Assembly (NCBI GenBank): GCA_020346185.1
Contig: CP070775.1
Span: forward strand, 2,474,111-2,508,941
Direction of reading: 5' to 3'
Length of the DNA: 34,831 nt
Source of the DNA: Betaproteobacteria bacterium
Lineage (GTDB): Bacteria > Pseudomonadota > Gammaproteobacteria > Burkholderiales > Eutrophovitaceae
The position numbers and the translations under genes were made by a program. Position 1 is the stretch's first letter, and every line of letters starts with the position of its first letter. Positions 25,363 through 33,401 of the stretch are shown here, in pieces. The notes under the pieces are model-generated. The model was not told the origin of the DNA, made no database searches, and saw only the letters and a program-made list of their open reading frames with translations.

Positions 25363-25398
25363 GGAAAATAAAATCCCGAAACAGACGTTCCGGGATTA
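25363..25398 (-). terminator. Rho-independent terminator of the regulator operon, just before tkt
   Basis: On the minus strand AATCCCG (25397-25391) pairs with CGGGATT (25378-25372), 7 bp with a 12-base loop, followed by TTATTTT. It would end the def-to-ntrX transcript, whose last stop is at 25452. A -10-like TAGAAT lies on the same strand at 25425-25420; if tkt is transcribed from there, the hairpin falls in the tkt leader. Confidence 0.65.
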
Positions 25399-25451
25399 TT
25401 TGACACTTGAAGCCGAGCTATTCTATCCCAGCCAGCGCGCAAGAGGCGCAG

Positions 25452-26711
25452 TCAGTCTTCCGAGCGCCGGGGGGGTTTTATTCCCAGTTGTTTAATCTTG
25501 CGGTACAGATGGGTTCGCTCGAGACCAGCCCGACTGGCGACCCGTGACATGTTGCCGTTTTCCCGGCTTAAGTGGTACTCGAAGTAAACCCTCTCAAATT
25601 CCTCTCGTGCAGCGCGCAGATCCCGATCAAGGTTGAATCTCTCGTCCTGCAGAGGCACTGCCGCATCAAAATCGGCTAGCGCATTGGTCACGTCACCGAT
25701 ACCGATTTCAGAACCTGACGCAAGCTGTAGACAGCTTTGTACGACTGTTTGCACTTGTACCAGATTGCCCGGCCAGTGATAGTTGCGCAGCATATTCAGA
25801 GCGGCCATGGTAAAACTACGCGGCCGGGAGTCGTGTACCGTCAGTAACTGAGCGAGGATCGCTTCAATCAGCTCCGGAATATCCTCGGAACGTTCGTATA
25901 ATGCTGGAACACGAATGATGGTTCCGGCTATAACCGCATACAGGCGCGGTTCGAACGAGCCATCAACAATGCGCTCGGGCAAGGAAACCGTTGTCGAGGA
26001 TAACAAGCGCGTGCCACTTGCTTCCAGATCGCTCATTGTCGCCAACAGAGCATACTGCTGCTCACGCGACAATTCCTGAACGTCGCGTAGATAGACGATT
26101 CCCTGGTGGGCAAGTTGGGCGAGTTCGTGACGGCGCTGATCGAACTGAGCGGGGCTTGCAACTTCTACCCATCGCTCATCGTGTTTTCTAAGCAGCCTCG
26201 CACACTGGTTTGCTCCTGCGCCCGGTGGCTCAACAAATAGTACCGGACCGCGCAGTTTTCCTAAACGCTCGATTTGTTCACGCAGTTGCACGACGGCGGG
26301 CGATTTGCCAATCGTCACGAACGATGTCGTCGTCCGCTCACTTGCAGGACCCCGTGCGAGTGCCGAGCCAACAGTCGACAGCAATTTTTGCAGTGCGATC
26401 GGTTTTTCGAGAAATCCGTAGGCACCGATGCGGGTCGCCTCCACTGCCGTATCAATCGTGCCGTGACCGGACATCATGACGACCGGCATGGTGAGTTGCC
26501 CAGTCGACGCCCATTCCTTGAGCAAAGTAACGCCGTCACTGTCGGGCATCCAGATATCCAACAATACCAGATCGGGCGTCGACTGCGACCGCGAACTCCT
26601 GGCTTGCGATGCGCTTTCAGCAAGACGAACCCGATGACCCTCTTCCCGCAGAATCTCGGACAACAACTCACGAATACCAACTTCGTCATCTACGACAAGA
26701 ATCTCGCTCAT
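25452..26711 (-). CDS. NtrX-like response regulator with a degenerate AAA+ domain
   Basis: The 419-residue protein has three parts. The receiver domain (1-115) is complete: D8, D9, phosphorylation site D52 (LLDIWMP), S81 and K103. The central region (about 134-345) is related to sigma-54 activator AAA+ domains but lacks their key elements: the Walker A place reads EPPGAGAN (161-168) with no lysine, the Walker B place reads GIVYLRDVQ without the usual acidic pair, no GAFTGA loop exists, and the sensor II arginine after WPGN is replaced by valine. YERSEDIPELIEAIL and YHWPGNL show the ancestry. The C-terminus (about 365-415) is a Fis-type helix-turn-helix (SRVASRAGLERTHLYRKIKQLGI). It should bind DNA and respond to phosphorylation but not drive sigma-54. 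It follows its kinase by 14 bases. Confidence 0.88.
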   Translation of the reverse strand: MSEILVVDDEVGIRELLSEILREEGHRVRLAESASQARSSRSQSTPDLVLLDIWMPDSDGVTLLKEWASTGQLTMPVVMMSGHGTIDTAVEATRIGAYGFLEKPIALQKLLSTVGSALARGPASERTTTSFVTIGKSPAVVQLREQIERLGKLRGPVLFVEPPGAGANQCARLLRKHDERWVEVASPAQFDQRRHELAQLAHQGIVYLRDVQELSREQQYALLATMSDLEASGTRLLSSTTVSLPERIVDGSFEPRLYAVIAGTIIRVPALYERSEDIPELIEAILAQLLTVHDSRPRSFTMAALNMLRNYHWPGNLVQVQTVVQSCLQLASGSEIGIGDVTNALADFDAAVPLQDERFNLDRDLRAAREEFERVYFEYHLSRENGNMSRVASRAGLERTHLYRKIKQLGIKPPRRSED

Positions 26712-26725
26712 CCTGCTCTAACCTG

Positions 26726-28921
26726 CTAACGATTGACTATAGCCTGCTGGGTGTCTGTCACCCCAGCGACCTTTGACAGCCTAACCTCAACCAGGGCCCC
26801 CCCAGAATCCCTATTTGAAACGGTGACGCTGCCATTATGTTCTTCCACGATCTTCTTCACGATGGCCAAGCCGAGGCCAGTTCCGCGCAACTTGCTGCTT
26901 ACGTAGGGCTCGAACACCCGCGCCATCATCTGTTCCGGAATGCCGGGCCCATTATCGCGTACCGAAAGCACGACGGCGTTCTGCGATGCCTCGGTAGACA
27001 CGACAATTTGTGGGTCACTAACTTGAGCCACGGCTTGCTCGGCATTCTGAAGCAGATTGTGCAGTACTTGGCGCAGTTTCGCCGAATCACCAAAGACAAT
27101 CGGTAGTCGCGGGTCCAGTTCAGCACGCAGCACCGGGCTTGAAGCTTCGTACAGTTCCAGTATGTCACCAACCAATGCGTTCAAATCAACCGGTGCCAGG
27201 TCAGGTTCCGGCGAGCGTGCGTAGTCGCTGAATGCATTCACCATGCCTTTCAGTGCGGAAACCTGGTTAACGATAGTCTGCGTGGAGCGATTCAGAACAT
27301 CGGAGTCTGATGTTTCCAGCTTGTCTGACAACCTGCGCTGCAAACGCTCCGCTGATAACTGTATTGGTGTTAACGGATTCTTGATCTCGTGCGCGAGACG
27401 ACGCGCGACCTCGCCCCACGCAGCGTAACGCTGCGCCTGCAGCAGTTCCGTTACATCGTCAAATACCACCACGTAACCTTTCTCCTCACCTTCCAATAGC
27501 TGCGAACCACGCAGCAGAAGGACTTGCTTGCCTGCCTGGGTGTCGACGTCGATTTGCTGCTGCCAGGTCGTTTCCTTATCTCCGACGAAGCGGGCTTGAG
27601 CTGCTTGACAAATAGTCACCAACCTGGGAGCGCTTGTCTCCCAATCGGCGATGCCGGTTCCAAGCAACTGGGTAAGAACCGCGCCCAGGATTTTCTCCGC
27701 GCTGCGATTGCTGGCACGCAGACGAAAGTCTGTGTCAAATGAAAGCACGCCAGCCGACAGGTTTGCCAGGATACGTTCCAGGTAGACGTTCGCAGCAGAC
27801 AGTGCTTCCTGATGTTGTTGCGCAGCCCTCTGCGCATCGGACAGCTGGCGTGTCATGGCGTTAAAGGATTCGGTGAGTACCCCAAGCTCATCCTGCCTGT
27901 GCACAGTTTGACGCTGACTGAAGTCGCCCTGTGCCACTGCACGCGTTCCAGCCGCAAGAAAACCAAGCGGGGCAGATAACCGGTTACTAAACATGATCGC
28001 CAGCAGCAGTACCGATAGCAACGCAAGCCCAAGTGAAAGCGTCAGTGCCAGCGTATACAGGCGCTTCAGACCTTCTCGCGAAAGCGATAACTCCTGGTAG
28101 TCGCGGTAGGCTTCCTGAACTATCGCCGCGTCACGCGCAAGTTTCTCCGAAACGGGTTGCACAAGCTGGAGGATCTCTGTCTCGCCCGCCGAATAATTAA
28201 CAGGCACGACCACACGCAATCGCAATGCAAAATCGCTGTCTTCCTCGATGGAAAGGTAGGGCTGCTGCAATCTCACCTGACGCAATACCGACGGGTTGGG
28301 CATGACTGGCAACAGCTGTTCGGAATCCACGCCGGAAAAGGCGATGATGTCCCCTTCAGGTGTTAACAGCGCAGCTTCGTGCACAGCAGCCTGTTCGCGC
28401 AGATCGTTGAGTGTGGCCACCCGCACACCACCCTGTTCGTCTGACAGACTGACCGCTATCGAGTCAGCTTTTCGTTGAAGTTCGCGCAAGCCAGTCTCAA
28501 GATTGACACGGCCAAGGTTGAGTCCACCTTCCAGAGCACTATCGACCCTCACGTCGAACCACGATTCGATCGATCCGGCGAGAAACTGAACCGAAATGCC
28601 GTACATCAGCACTCCAGGCAAAACTGACACTATGGTGAAAACCACGACCAAACGCAGCGTCAGCTTGGAGCCGAACACGCGAGCCTTGAGGCGCCGTCGC
28701 ACCGCGACTAATTGCATCCCAACCAGCAACAGCAGAACTACCAGTACGGCCACGCCAAACCCGAGCAAAAGCGGCAAATGATTAGCAAAGACGGTCGTGT
28801 TGGTACTCGCGCTAGAGAGCAGATAAAGCATGGCCACGCCGAGTATCAGTGCAACCACCACCACGAAACGTGTGCCGCGGTGCATCAAAGACTTGCGCAA
28901 CTTCTGTAATGATCGCTTCAT
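26726..28921 (-). CDS. NtrY-like membrane sensor histidine kinase
   Basis: The 731-residue kinase has membrane segments at about 18-38, 49-75, 88-112 and 288-312. An extracytoplasmic sensing region of about 170 residues lies between the third and fourth. A HAMP linker (about 312-366), a PAS-like domain (about 375-495) and the kinase core follow. H511 lies in LAHEIKNPLTPIQLSAERL; the ATP site has HNLLQNAEQAV, RDNGPGIPE and RGTGLGLAIVKKIVEEHNG. This layout is NtrY. The start is the ATG at 28921, which overlaps the DUF4390 stop as ATGA; a longer TTG form would intrude on that gene. All catalytic boxes are intact, in contrast to the partner regulator. The signal it senses is unknown; NtrY relatives have been tied to nitrogen, redox and envelope responses. 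Confidence 0.92.
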   Translation of the reverse strand: MKRSLQKLRKSLMHRGTRFVVVVALILGVAMLYLLSSASTNTTVFANHLPLLLGFGVAVLVVLLLLVGMQLVAVRRRLKARVFGSKLTLRLVVVFTIVSVLPGVLMYGISVQFLAGSIESWFDVRVDSALEGGLNLGRVNLETGLRELQRKADSIAVSLSDEQGGVRVATLNDLREQAAVHEAALLTPEGDIIAFSGVDSEQLLPVMPNPSVLRQVRLQQPYLSIEEDSDFALRLRVVVPVNYSAGETEILQLVQPVSEKLARDAAIVQEAYRDYQELSLSREGLKRLYTLALTLSLGLALLSVLLLAIMFSNRLSAPLGFLAAGTRAVAQGDFSQRQTVHRQDELGVLTESFNAMTRQLSDAQRAAQQHQEALSAANVYLERILANLSAGVLSFDTDFRLRASNRSAEKILGAVLTQLLGTGIADWETSAPRLVTICQAAQARFVGDKETTWQQQIDVDTQAGKQVLLLRGSQLLEGEEKGYVVVFDDVTELLQAQRYAAWGEVARRLAHEIKNPLTPIQLSAERLQRRLSDKLETSDSDVLNRSTQTIVNQVSALKGMVNAFSDYARSPEPDLAPVDLNALVGDILELYEASSPVLRAELDPRLPIVFGDSAKLRQVLHNLLQNAEQAVAQVSDPQIVVSTEASQNAVVLSVRDNGPGIPEQMMARVFEPYVSSKLRGTGLGLAIVKKIVEEHNGSVTVSNRDSGGALVEVRLSKVAGVTDTQQAIVNR

Positions 28922-29502
28922 CTTTGCACCGTCCAGCGGAACCAAGCTGAAGACACATCCCAGGCATCCGAACCCAGTGCGTCGATCTGAATTGGCTTCG
29001 GCAGTCGCGCGGTGTCGAGTCTCATTCTCAGCGCTGCCTCGTAGACACGATCGTCATCGAGCACCGACTGCTCAAACATATGTTGATACTCAATACCGCC
29101 TAATACCTCCAAGGCTCTTTCGAGTGTGTCAAAGGTCTGATGCAACACGCCGTAGCCAAGCCGGTATTGACGCGTCAAAGCGTTGTAACTGAGCCGGTAG
29201 ATTTGCTGCTGTTCAACGATACGCTTGTTCCAGAAATAAAGCGTATACCAGCGTGGATAGATGACCTCGAACTCAATCACGAAGTGCAGTGGAACACCAC
29301 GGTTGAGCGCGTCCTTGACAGTCGGCGTAAGACCGATGCTAAAACTTGCGCTCAGGAAATATGCGCCGCCGTTACTGGTTAGATCATAAGATTGTAGAAA
29401 GATATTGTCTGCTCGAGCCGTTGTGGTTAACACCAGCAAACAGGCACCCCAAAGCAGATGGTAGAGCCTAGACTTTCTCGAACAGGGCGTGGAAAAAACC
29501 AT
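28918..29502 (-). CDS. DUF4390 family secreted protein
   Basis: The 194-residue protein has a signal peptide: basic start SRKSRLYH, hydrophobic LLWGACLLVLTTT, and a likely cleavage after ARA. The mature part has the DUF4390 pattern: a strand-rich domain with FLSASFSIGLTPTVKDALNRGVPLHFVIEFEV and RWYTLYFWNKRIVEQQQIYRLSYNALTRQYRLG, then a C-terminal part ending in WFRWTVQR. I chose the ATG at 29502; a longer frame to 29607 would put the signal peptide deep inside. The gene overlaps the 3' end of rsmB by 35 bases and its stop overlaps the kinase start. The constant pairing of this family with NtrY-type kinases suggests a periplasmic partner of the sensor, but no function is established. Confidence 0.85.
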   Translation of the reverse strand: MVFSTPCSRKSRLYHLLWGACLLVLTTTARADNIFLQSYDLTSNGGAYFLSASFSIGLTPTVKDALNRGVPLHFVIEFEVIYPRWYTLYFWNKRIVEQQQIYRLSYNALTRQYRLGYGVLHQTFDTLERALEVLGGIEYQHMFEQSVLDDDRVYEAALRMRLDTARLPKPIQIDALGSDAWDVSSAWFRWTVQR

Positions 29503-30733
29503 CGTGCTTTTTTGACGGAAGCAACAGTCCGCCTCCTTGCTTACCAGGCCGCGATCCAAGGCACGCGTCACCGTGGCGGGACAGAAACCAATCCACCTGC
29601 TCCTCATTCTCTTCCCGAAAAACGGAACAAGTCACATAAAGCAATTTACCACCGCGAGAGACGACCCGCCACAAGGCGTCCAACAAGCCTCTCTGCTGGT
29701 CAACGAATCCCGCGATGTCTTCGCGCCGACGTAACCACTTGATGTCGGGGTGACGGCGCACCACGCCGGAAGCGCTGCACGGTGCATCGAGCAAGACACG
29801 GTCTACCGGTCTGCCGTCCCACCACGAAGCAAGGTCGATAGCATCCGTGCACCTTATCCGCGCGCGAAGTCCAAGCCGCTCCAGATTTCTCCTCACGCGC
29901 TCGAGTCGCTTCCAGTCACGGTCAAGTGCTGTCATGCGCACGTCAGCGAGCTCGAGAATATGCCCGGTCTTTCCTCCCGGTGCTGCGCACGCATCTACCA
30001 CGCGCTGATCGGGCTGCAGATCGAGAATATGCGCCGACATTTGCGCCCCCGCGTCTTGCACCGATACCAGGCCATCAGCAAAACCAGGCAGGCGCTCGAC
30101 GCTAACCGGCACCACGAGTTGCACAGCTTCCGCAGAAATGCAAGTTACATCGATACCCTCCTCTGCCAGCATTGATGCGTATTGCGATGGTTCCATCTTC
30201 CGCCGGTTAACGCGCAGCGTCATCGGTGGATGGAGGTTGCCGAATTCCAACACCAAGTCTGCTTGGTGGCCCAGCTGCGCACGCAGTTTGTCTATCCACC
30301 AACGCGGATAGGAAAATCGAGCAACGTCGTCACGCTCAGATGCATCTAAGAAGTCCCGGCGCCTGCGCAAATATTCACGCAATACTGCGTTGGCGAAAGG
30401 CTTCAATGATCGCCCGCCTGCCGCCCCGATACTCTTTACCGCGTGATCAACGACAGCATAATGCGCTGCCTTACTGTACTGAAGCTGATAGAGCGCGACC
30501 AGCAGTACGGAAACAACCTTCCCGCTCTTTGGCTCGCGTTTCACCAACCGGTCCAAGGCAAAACGCAAGAAACCAAGATGGCGCAATGTACCGTAACTGC
30601 AAGCCTGAACTGCCGCCCGCTGTTGGTCGGTCAACAAGCCTTTGCGAAACTCTTTGTCGAGAGCGTCCGGCAGGCTGCGGCCGGAAAACACTGACCACAC
30701 GGCCGCTGCAGCGGCCATCTGTATCTGCTGCAA
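29468..30733 (-). CDS. rsmB: 16S rRNA m5C967 methyltransferase
   Basis: The 421-residue enzyme methylates C967 of 16S rRNA with SAM. The N-terminal NusB-like domain (about 1-140) has RAAVQACSYGTLRHLG and YQLQYSKAAHYAVVDHAVKSI. The methyltransferase part has QDAGAQMSAHILDLQPDQRVVDACAAPGGKTGHILEL (SAM loop), the motif IV DAPCSASGVVRRHPDIKW, and the second catalytic cysteine in LLYVTCSVFREENEEQV. The start is uncertain: a TTG at 30733, nine bases after the fmt stop with GAGACGG ahead, or the ATG at 30718. The 3' end overlaps the DUF4390 gene by 35 bases. It belongs to the def-fmt-rsmB translation operon. Confidence 0.94.
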   Translation of the reverse strand: MQQIQMAAAAAVWSVFSGRSLPDALDKEFRKGLLTDQQRAAVQACSYGTLRHLGFLRFALDRLVKREPKSGKVVSVLLVALYQLQYSKAAHYAVVDHAVKSIGAAGGRSLKPFANAVLREYLRRRRDFLDASERDDVARFSYPRWWIDKLRAQLGHQADLVLEFGNLHPPMTLRVNRRKMEPSQYASMLAEEGIDVTCISAEAVQLVVPVSVERLPGFADGLVSVQDAGAQMSAHILDLQPDQRVVDACAAPGGKTGHILELADVRMTALDRDWKRLERVRRNLERLGLRARIRCTDAIDLASWWDGRPVDRVLLDAPCSASGVVRRHPDIKWLRRREDIAGFVDQQRGLLDALWRVVSRGGKLLYVTCSVFREENEEQVDWFLSRHGDACLGSRPGKQGGGLLLPSKKHDGFFHALFEKV

Positions 30734-30742
30734 TCGACCGTC

Positions 30743-31672
30743 TCAGTTCGCAAAGCGTTGGCCTGCTTCTATCGGGAATCCGCGCAGGAATTCCGATGCA
30801 GGCAAACGCTTTCCGCCCTGCCTTTGCAGTTCGGTGAGGCACAGGGCACCGCTGCCACAAGCGACAACGATGCCGGCCTCCGTTACAGCCCTAACCTTAC
30901 CCGGTTGGGCCGACGAATCTTTAACCAGCCTTGCCGCCCAGACTTTGACCAACTGCTGATCGAGATGCGAGAACGCGCCTGGAAACGGATCGAAAGCGCG
31001 TATTGCTCTCTCGATCTCGACAGCCGGCTGTGTCCAGCGAATCTGTGCTTCAGACTTCGTTATCTTGCTCGCATAGGTTGCGCCGAAAGCGGATTGTGTC
31101 CGTGGCTGCAACGCGCCCGATGCGATCCCCGCTAACGCCCGAACTATTGTGCGTGCCCCAAGCTCGGCCAATTTGTCGTGCAAACTAGCCGCAGTTTCAT
31201 TGGCCGCAATCGGCGTGCTCTCCGTCAGGTAGACCGGCCCAGTATCGAGTCCCTCTTCCATGCGCATAATACTGATGCCGGTTTCACTGTCACCAGCAAG
31301 CAAAGCACGTTGTACCGGCGCCGCGCCGCGCCAGCGTGGTAGCAATGAGGCATGAATATTGATGCAGCCGTAGGGAAACGCCTCAATCACGCTACTGGGT
31401 AAAATCAGTCCGTATGCGGCAACTACCATAGCATCGGCACCGACGCCGAGAATATGTTCGACAACTTCAGCGTCACGCAGAGTAGCCGGCTGAGACACCG
31501 TCAGTCCGTAGTCCATGGCGAGCCGCTTCACATCGCTAGCCACCATTCTAAGGCCGCGACCAGCAGCTGCGTCAGGGCGGGTCAGAACCAGAGCCACGTG
31601 GTGTTCGCTTTGAATGAGCGCATCGAGCGCAGCAGCAGCAAAAGAGGGCGTGCCGGCAAAGACCAAACGCAT
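30743..31672 (-). CDS. fmt: Methionyl-tRNA formyltransferase
   Basis: The 309-residue enzyme formylates Met-tRNA-fMet with 10-formyltetrahydrofolate so translation can start. It opens with MRLVFAGTPSFAAAALDAL. The catalytic part has VVAAYGLILPSSVIEAFPYGCINIHASLLPRWRGAAPVQRAL, with the N-H pair and SLLP folate loop, and the aspartate in EEGLDTGPVY. The C-terminal OB-like tRNA-binding domain follows from about residue 205 (RAIRAFDPFPGAF; LCLTELQRQGGKRL). Length is normal. It lies 21 bases after def and nine before rsmB. Confidence 0.96.
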   Translation of the reverse strand: MRLVFAGTPSFAAAALDALIQSEHHVALVLTRPDAAAGRGLRMVASDVKRLAMDYGLTVSQPATLRDAEVVEHILGVGADAMVVAAYGLILPSSVIEAFPYGCINIHASLLPRWRGAAPVQRALLAGDSETGISIMRMEEGLDTGPVYLTESTPIAANETAASLHDKLAELGARTIVRALAGIASGALQPRTQSAFGATYASKITKSEAQIRWTQPAVEIERAIRAFDPFPGAFSHLDQQLVKVWAARLVKDSSAQPGKVRAVTEAGIVVACGSGALCLTELQRQGGKRLPASEFLRGFPIEAGQRFAN

Positions 31673-31693
31673 TGATTAAGAGCAGCCGATCGA

Positions 31694-32197
31694 TCAGATC
31701 GCCAGCCGCTCTGCCTTGCGCAGCTTCTTGACGATCCGCTCCTGTTTCAGAGGCGACAGATAGTCGACGAAAACCTTGCCCTCGAGGTGGTCCATTTCAT
31801 GCTGTACACAGACCGAAAGCAAGCCGCTGGCGTCGAAATCGAAAGTGATTCCGTCCCGATCAAGCGCCCTGACGCGTATTTCCTCGGCCCGGATCACTTT
31901 CTCAAAGATGCCTGGTACGCTCAGGCAGCCCTCTTCGCATTCGATTTGGCCGGAGGACGCGACGATTTCAGGATTGATTAACACCAGCAACTGGTCTTTC
32001 GACTCGGAAATATCCAGCACGATCACCCGTTTATGGACATCAACCTGGGTTGCTGCGAGGCCAATTCCGGGCGCGGCATACATCGTCTCAGCCATATCAC
32101 CAACCAGACACCGAGTCGCTTCATCGACCTCATCGACCGGTTCTGCAACCGTGTGCAGGCGCGGGTCAGGGTATTTCAGTATCGAGAGCAATGCCAT
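31694..32197 (-). CDS. def: Peptide deformylase
   Basis: The 167-residue metallohydrolase removes the formyl group from new proteins. All three motifs are present: GIGLAATQ (44-51), EGCLS with metal ligand C91, and QHEMDHLEG with H133, E134 and H137. The frame stays open for 26 codons further upstream, but [14 protein letters not shown] is the standard family start, so I chose the ATG at 32197. The ribosome site is weak. It is the first gene of the def-fmt-rsmB-DUF4390-kinase-regulator series and is divergent from the LysM gene. Confidence 0.96.
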   Translation of the reverse strand: MALLSILKYPDPRLHTVAEPVDEVDEATRCLVGDMAETMYAAPGIGLAATQVDVHKRVIVLDISESKDQLLVLINPEIVASSGQIECEEGCLSVPGIFEKVIRAEEIRVRALDRDGITFDFDASGLLSVCVQHEMDHLEGKVFVDYLSPLKQERIVKKLRKAERLAI

Positions 32198-32321
32198 AAT
32201 TGCTTGCTGATTTAAAGAATTAGATGCAGAATTTAAAGGAAAATATTTGATATGGTGGGGCTCGATCGGTCGCATATGCGCGACCGATCGTCAATCACCC
32301 AGTAAACGAAGGATACGTCAA
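32198..32321. promoter_or_regulatory. Divergent promoter region between def and the LysM gene
   Basis: The 124 bases are strongly AT-rich from about 32200 to 32255, unlike the surroundings, as expected for promoters firing both ways. Several -10-like hexamers are possible on each strand and I cannot pick one. A long GC-rich inverted repeat (32263-32290) and the ribosome site AAGGAT of the LysM gene complete the region. Confidence 0.5.
32263..32290. repeat. Perfect 11-base inverted repeat in the LysM gene leader region
   Basis: CGATCGGTCGC (32263-32273) and GCGACCGATCG (32280-32290) are perfect arms around ATATGC. The repeat sits between the AT-rich promoter zone and the LysM ribosome site. 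No T tract follows. It may be an operator for a dimeric regulator or a stabilising 5' hairpin of the LysM-dprA transcript. Confidence 0.75.
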
Positions 32322-33401
32322 ATGGGCAAGAGACTTATATTTATGGTGTTATCCACGGTCGCCGTCGTGCTAGTCCCCGGCCTGATGATGGCCCAGGATA
32401 CGCAGCCGCCGGAACCTCCCGCCCTGGTTGAGAATCCGCCGTCCCGCTATGTAGTCGTCGAGGGCGACACACTGTGGGACATCTCGGCCCGTTTCCTACG
32501 CGACCCCTGGCGATGGCCTGACATATGGGGTCTGAATCGGGACGAAGTCAAGAACCCACACTGGATTTACCCAGGTGATGTACTGGTTCTCGACTTCAGT
32601 GGGGCTACGCCGCGACTGCGTTTCGAGAGCGACGCGGGCTGGACATTGGTCCAGCGGCGTCTGAGCCCGGAAGTCCGTAAGCACCCACTGGACAGCTCTG
32701 CGATTCCGACCATCTCGCCCAACCTGTTGAAATCGTTTATGGACAGTACCCTCATCGTCGACGAGAATCAACTCGACCTGGCACCAACCATCATCGCCGG
32801 TAAAGAGGGACGCGTCCTGTTGGGCCCGGGAGATGTGGCTTATGCGCGTGGCCTCGCGAACACAATGGACAAACGCCACTATGCTGTACGGCCCGGCCGC
32901 ACGTTTACTGACCCTGATACTAATGAAGTTCTCGGTTACGAAGCGATCTATCTTGGTGAGACCCGAGTCAGAGAGCGCGCCGATATCACGACGTTGAAGA
33001 TCAGCCGCGCAATACGCGAAATCAATCCAGGAGATCGTTTGCTGACCGCGAGCCGTAAAAGCGACGTTCCCGTCATGCCAAGGGCGCCTAGCCGCAACAT
33101 CAACGGCAAAGTGATCGCTTCGGCCAACGAGGGTGTTTCAGAGATCGGGCCGCTCACGGTGGTTATTCTCAACCGGGGAAGCCGTGACGGCATCGAGAAC
33201 GGCAACGTGCTCGAATTATCGCGGGCTGGCGAAGTAGTGCGACCAGCCGGTTCACACAATCGACGAGAAACAGTGACGCTGCCGAACGAACGCTACGGCG
33301 TCGTATATGTATTCAAGGTCTATGAGCGGCTCTCATACGCACTGGTGATGCATACCACGCGCTCTGTCAAAGTCAACGATTTCGTTCTGACCCCGTCCTG
33401 A
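32322..33401 (+). CDS. LysM-domain exported protein
   Basis: The 359-residue protein has a signal peptide (MGKRLIFMVLSTVAVVLVPG, likely cut after MMA near residue 24). A proline-rich linker leads to one LysM domain at about 43-91 (YVVVEGDTLWDISARFL; IWGLNRDEVKNPHWIYPGDVLVL), which binds peptidoglycan glycan chains. The remaining 265 residues have no catalytic motif known to me; two beta-rich stretches (GYEAIYLGETRVRERADITTLKIS; GPLTVVILNRGSRDGIENGNVLEL) resemble the usual C-terminal part of the gammaproteobacterial proteins encoded before dprA. I chose the ATG at 32322, with AAGGAT ahead, over an upstream extension. The dprA ATG follows the stop without a gap. Confidence 0.9.
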   Translation: MGKRLIFMVLSTVAVVLVPGLMMAQDTQPPEPPALVENPPSRYVVVEGDTLWDISARFLRDPWRWPDIWGLNRDEVKNPHWIYPGDVLVLDFSGATPRLRFESDAGWTLVQRRLSPEVRKHPLDSSAIPTISPNLLKSFMDSTLIVDENQLDLAPTIIAGKEGRVLLGPGDVAYARGLANTMDKRHYAVRPGRTFTDPDTNEVLGYEAIYLGETRVRERADITTLKISRAIREINPGDRLLTASRKSDVPVMPRAPSRNINGKVIASANEGVSEIGPLTVVILNRGSRDGIENGNVLELSRAGEVVRPAGSHNRRETVTLPNERYGVVYVFKVYERLSYALVMHTTRSVKVNDFVLTPS

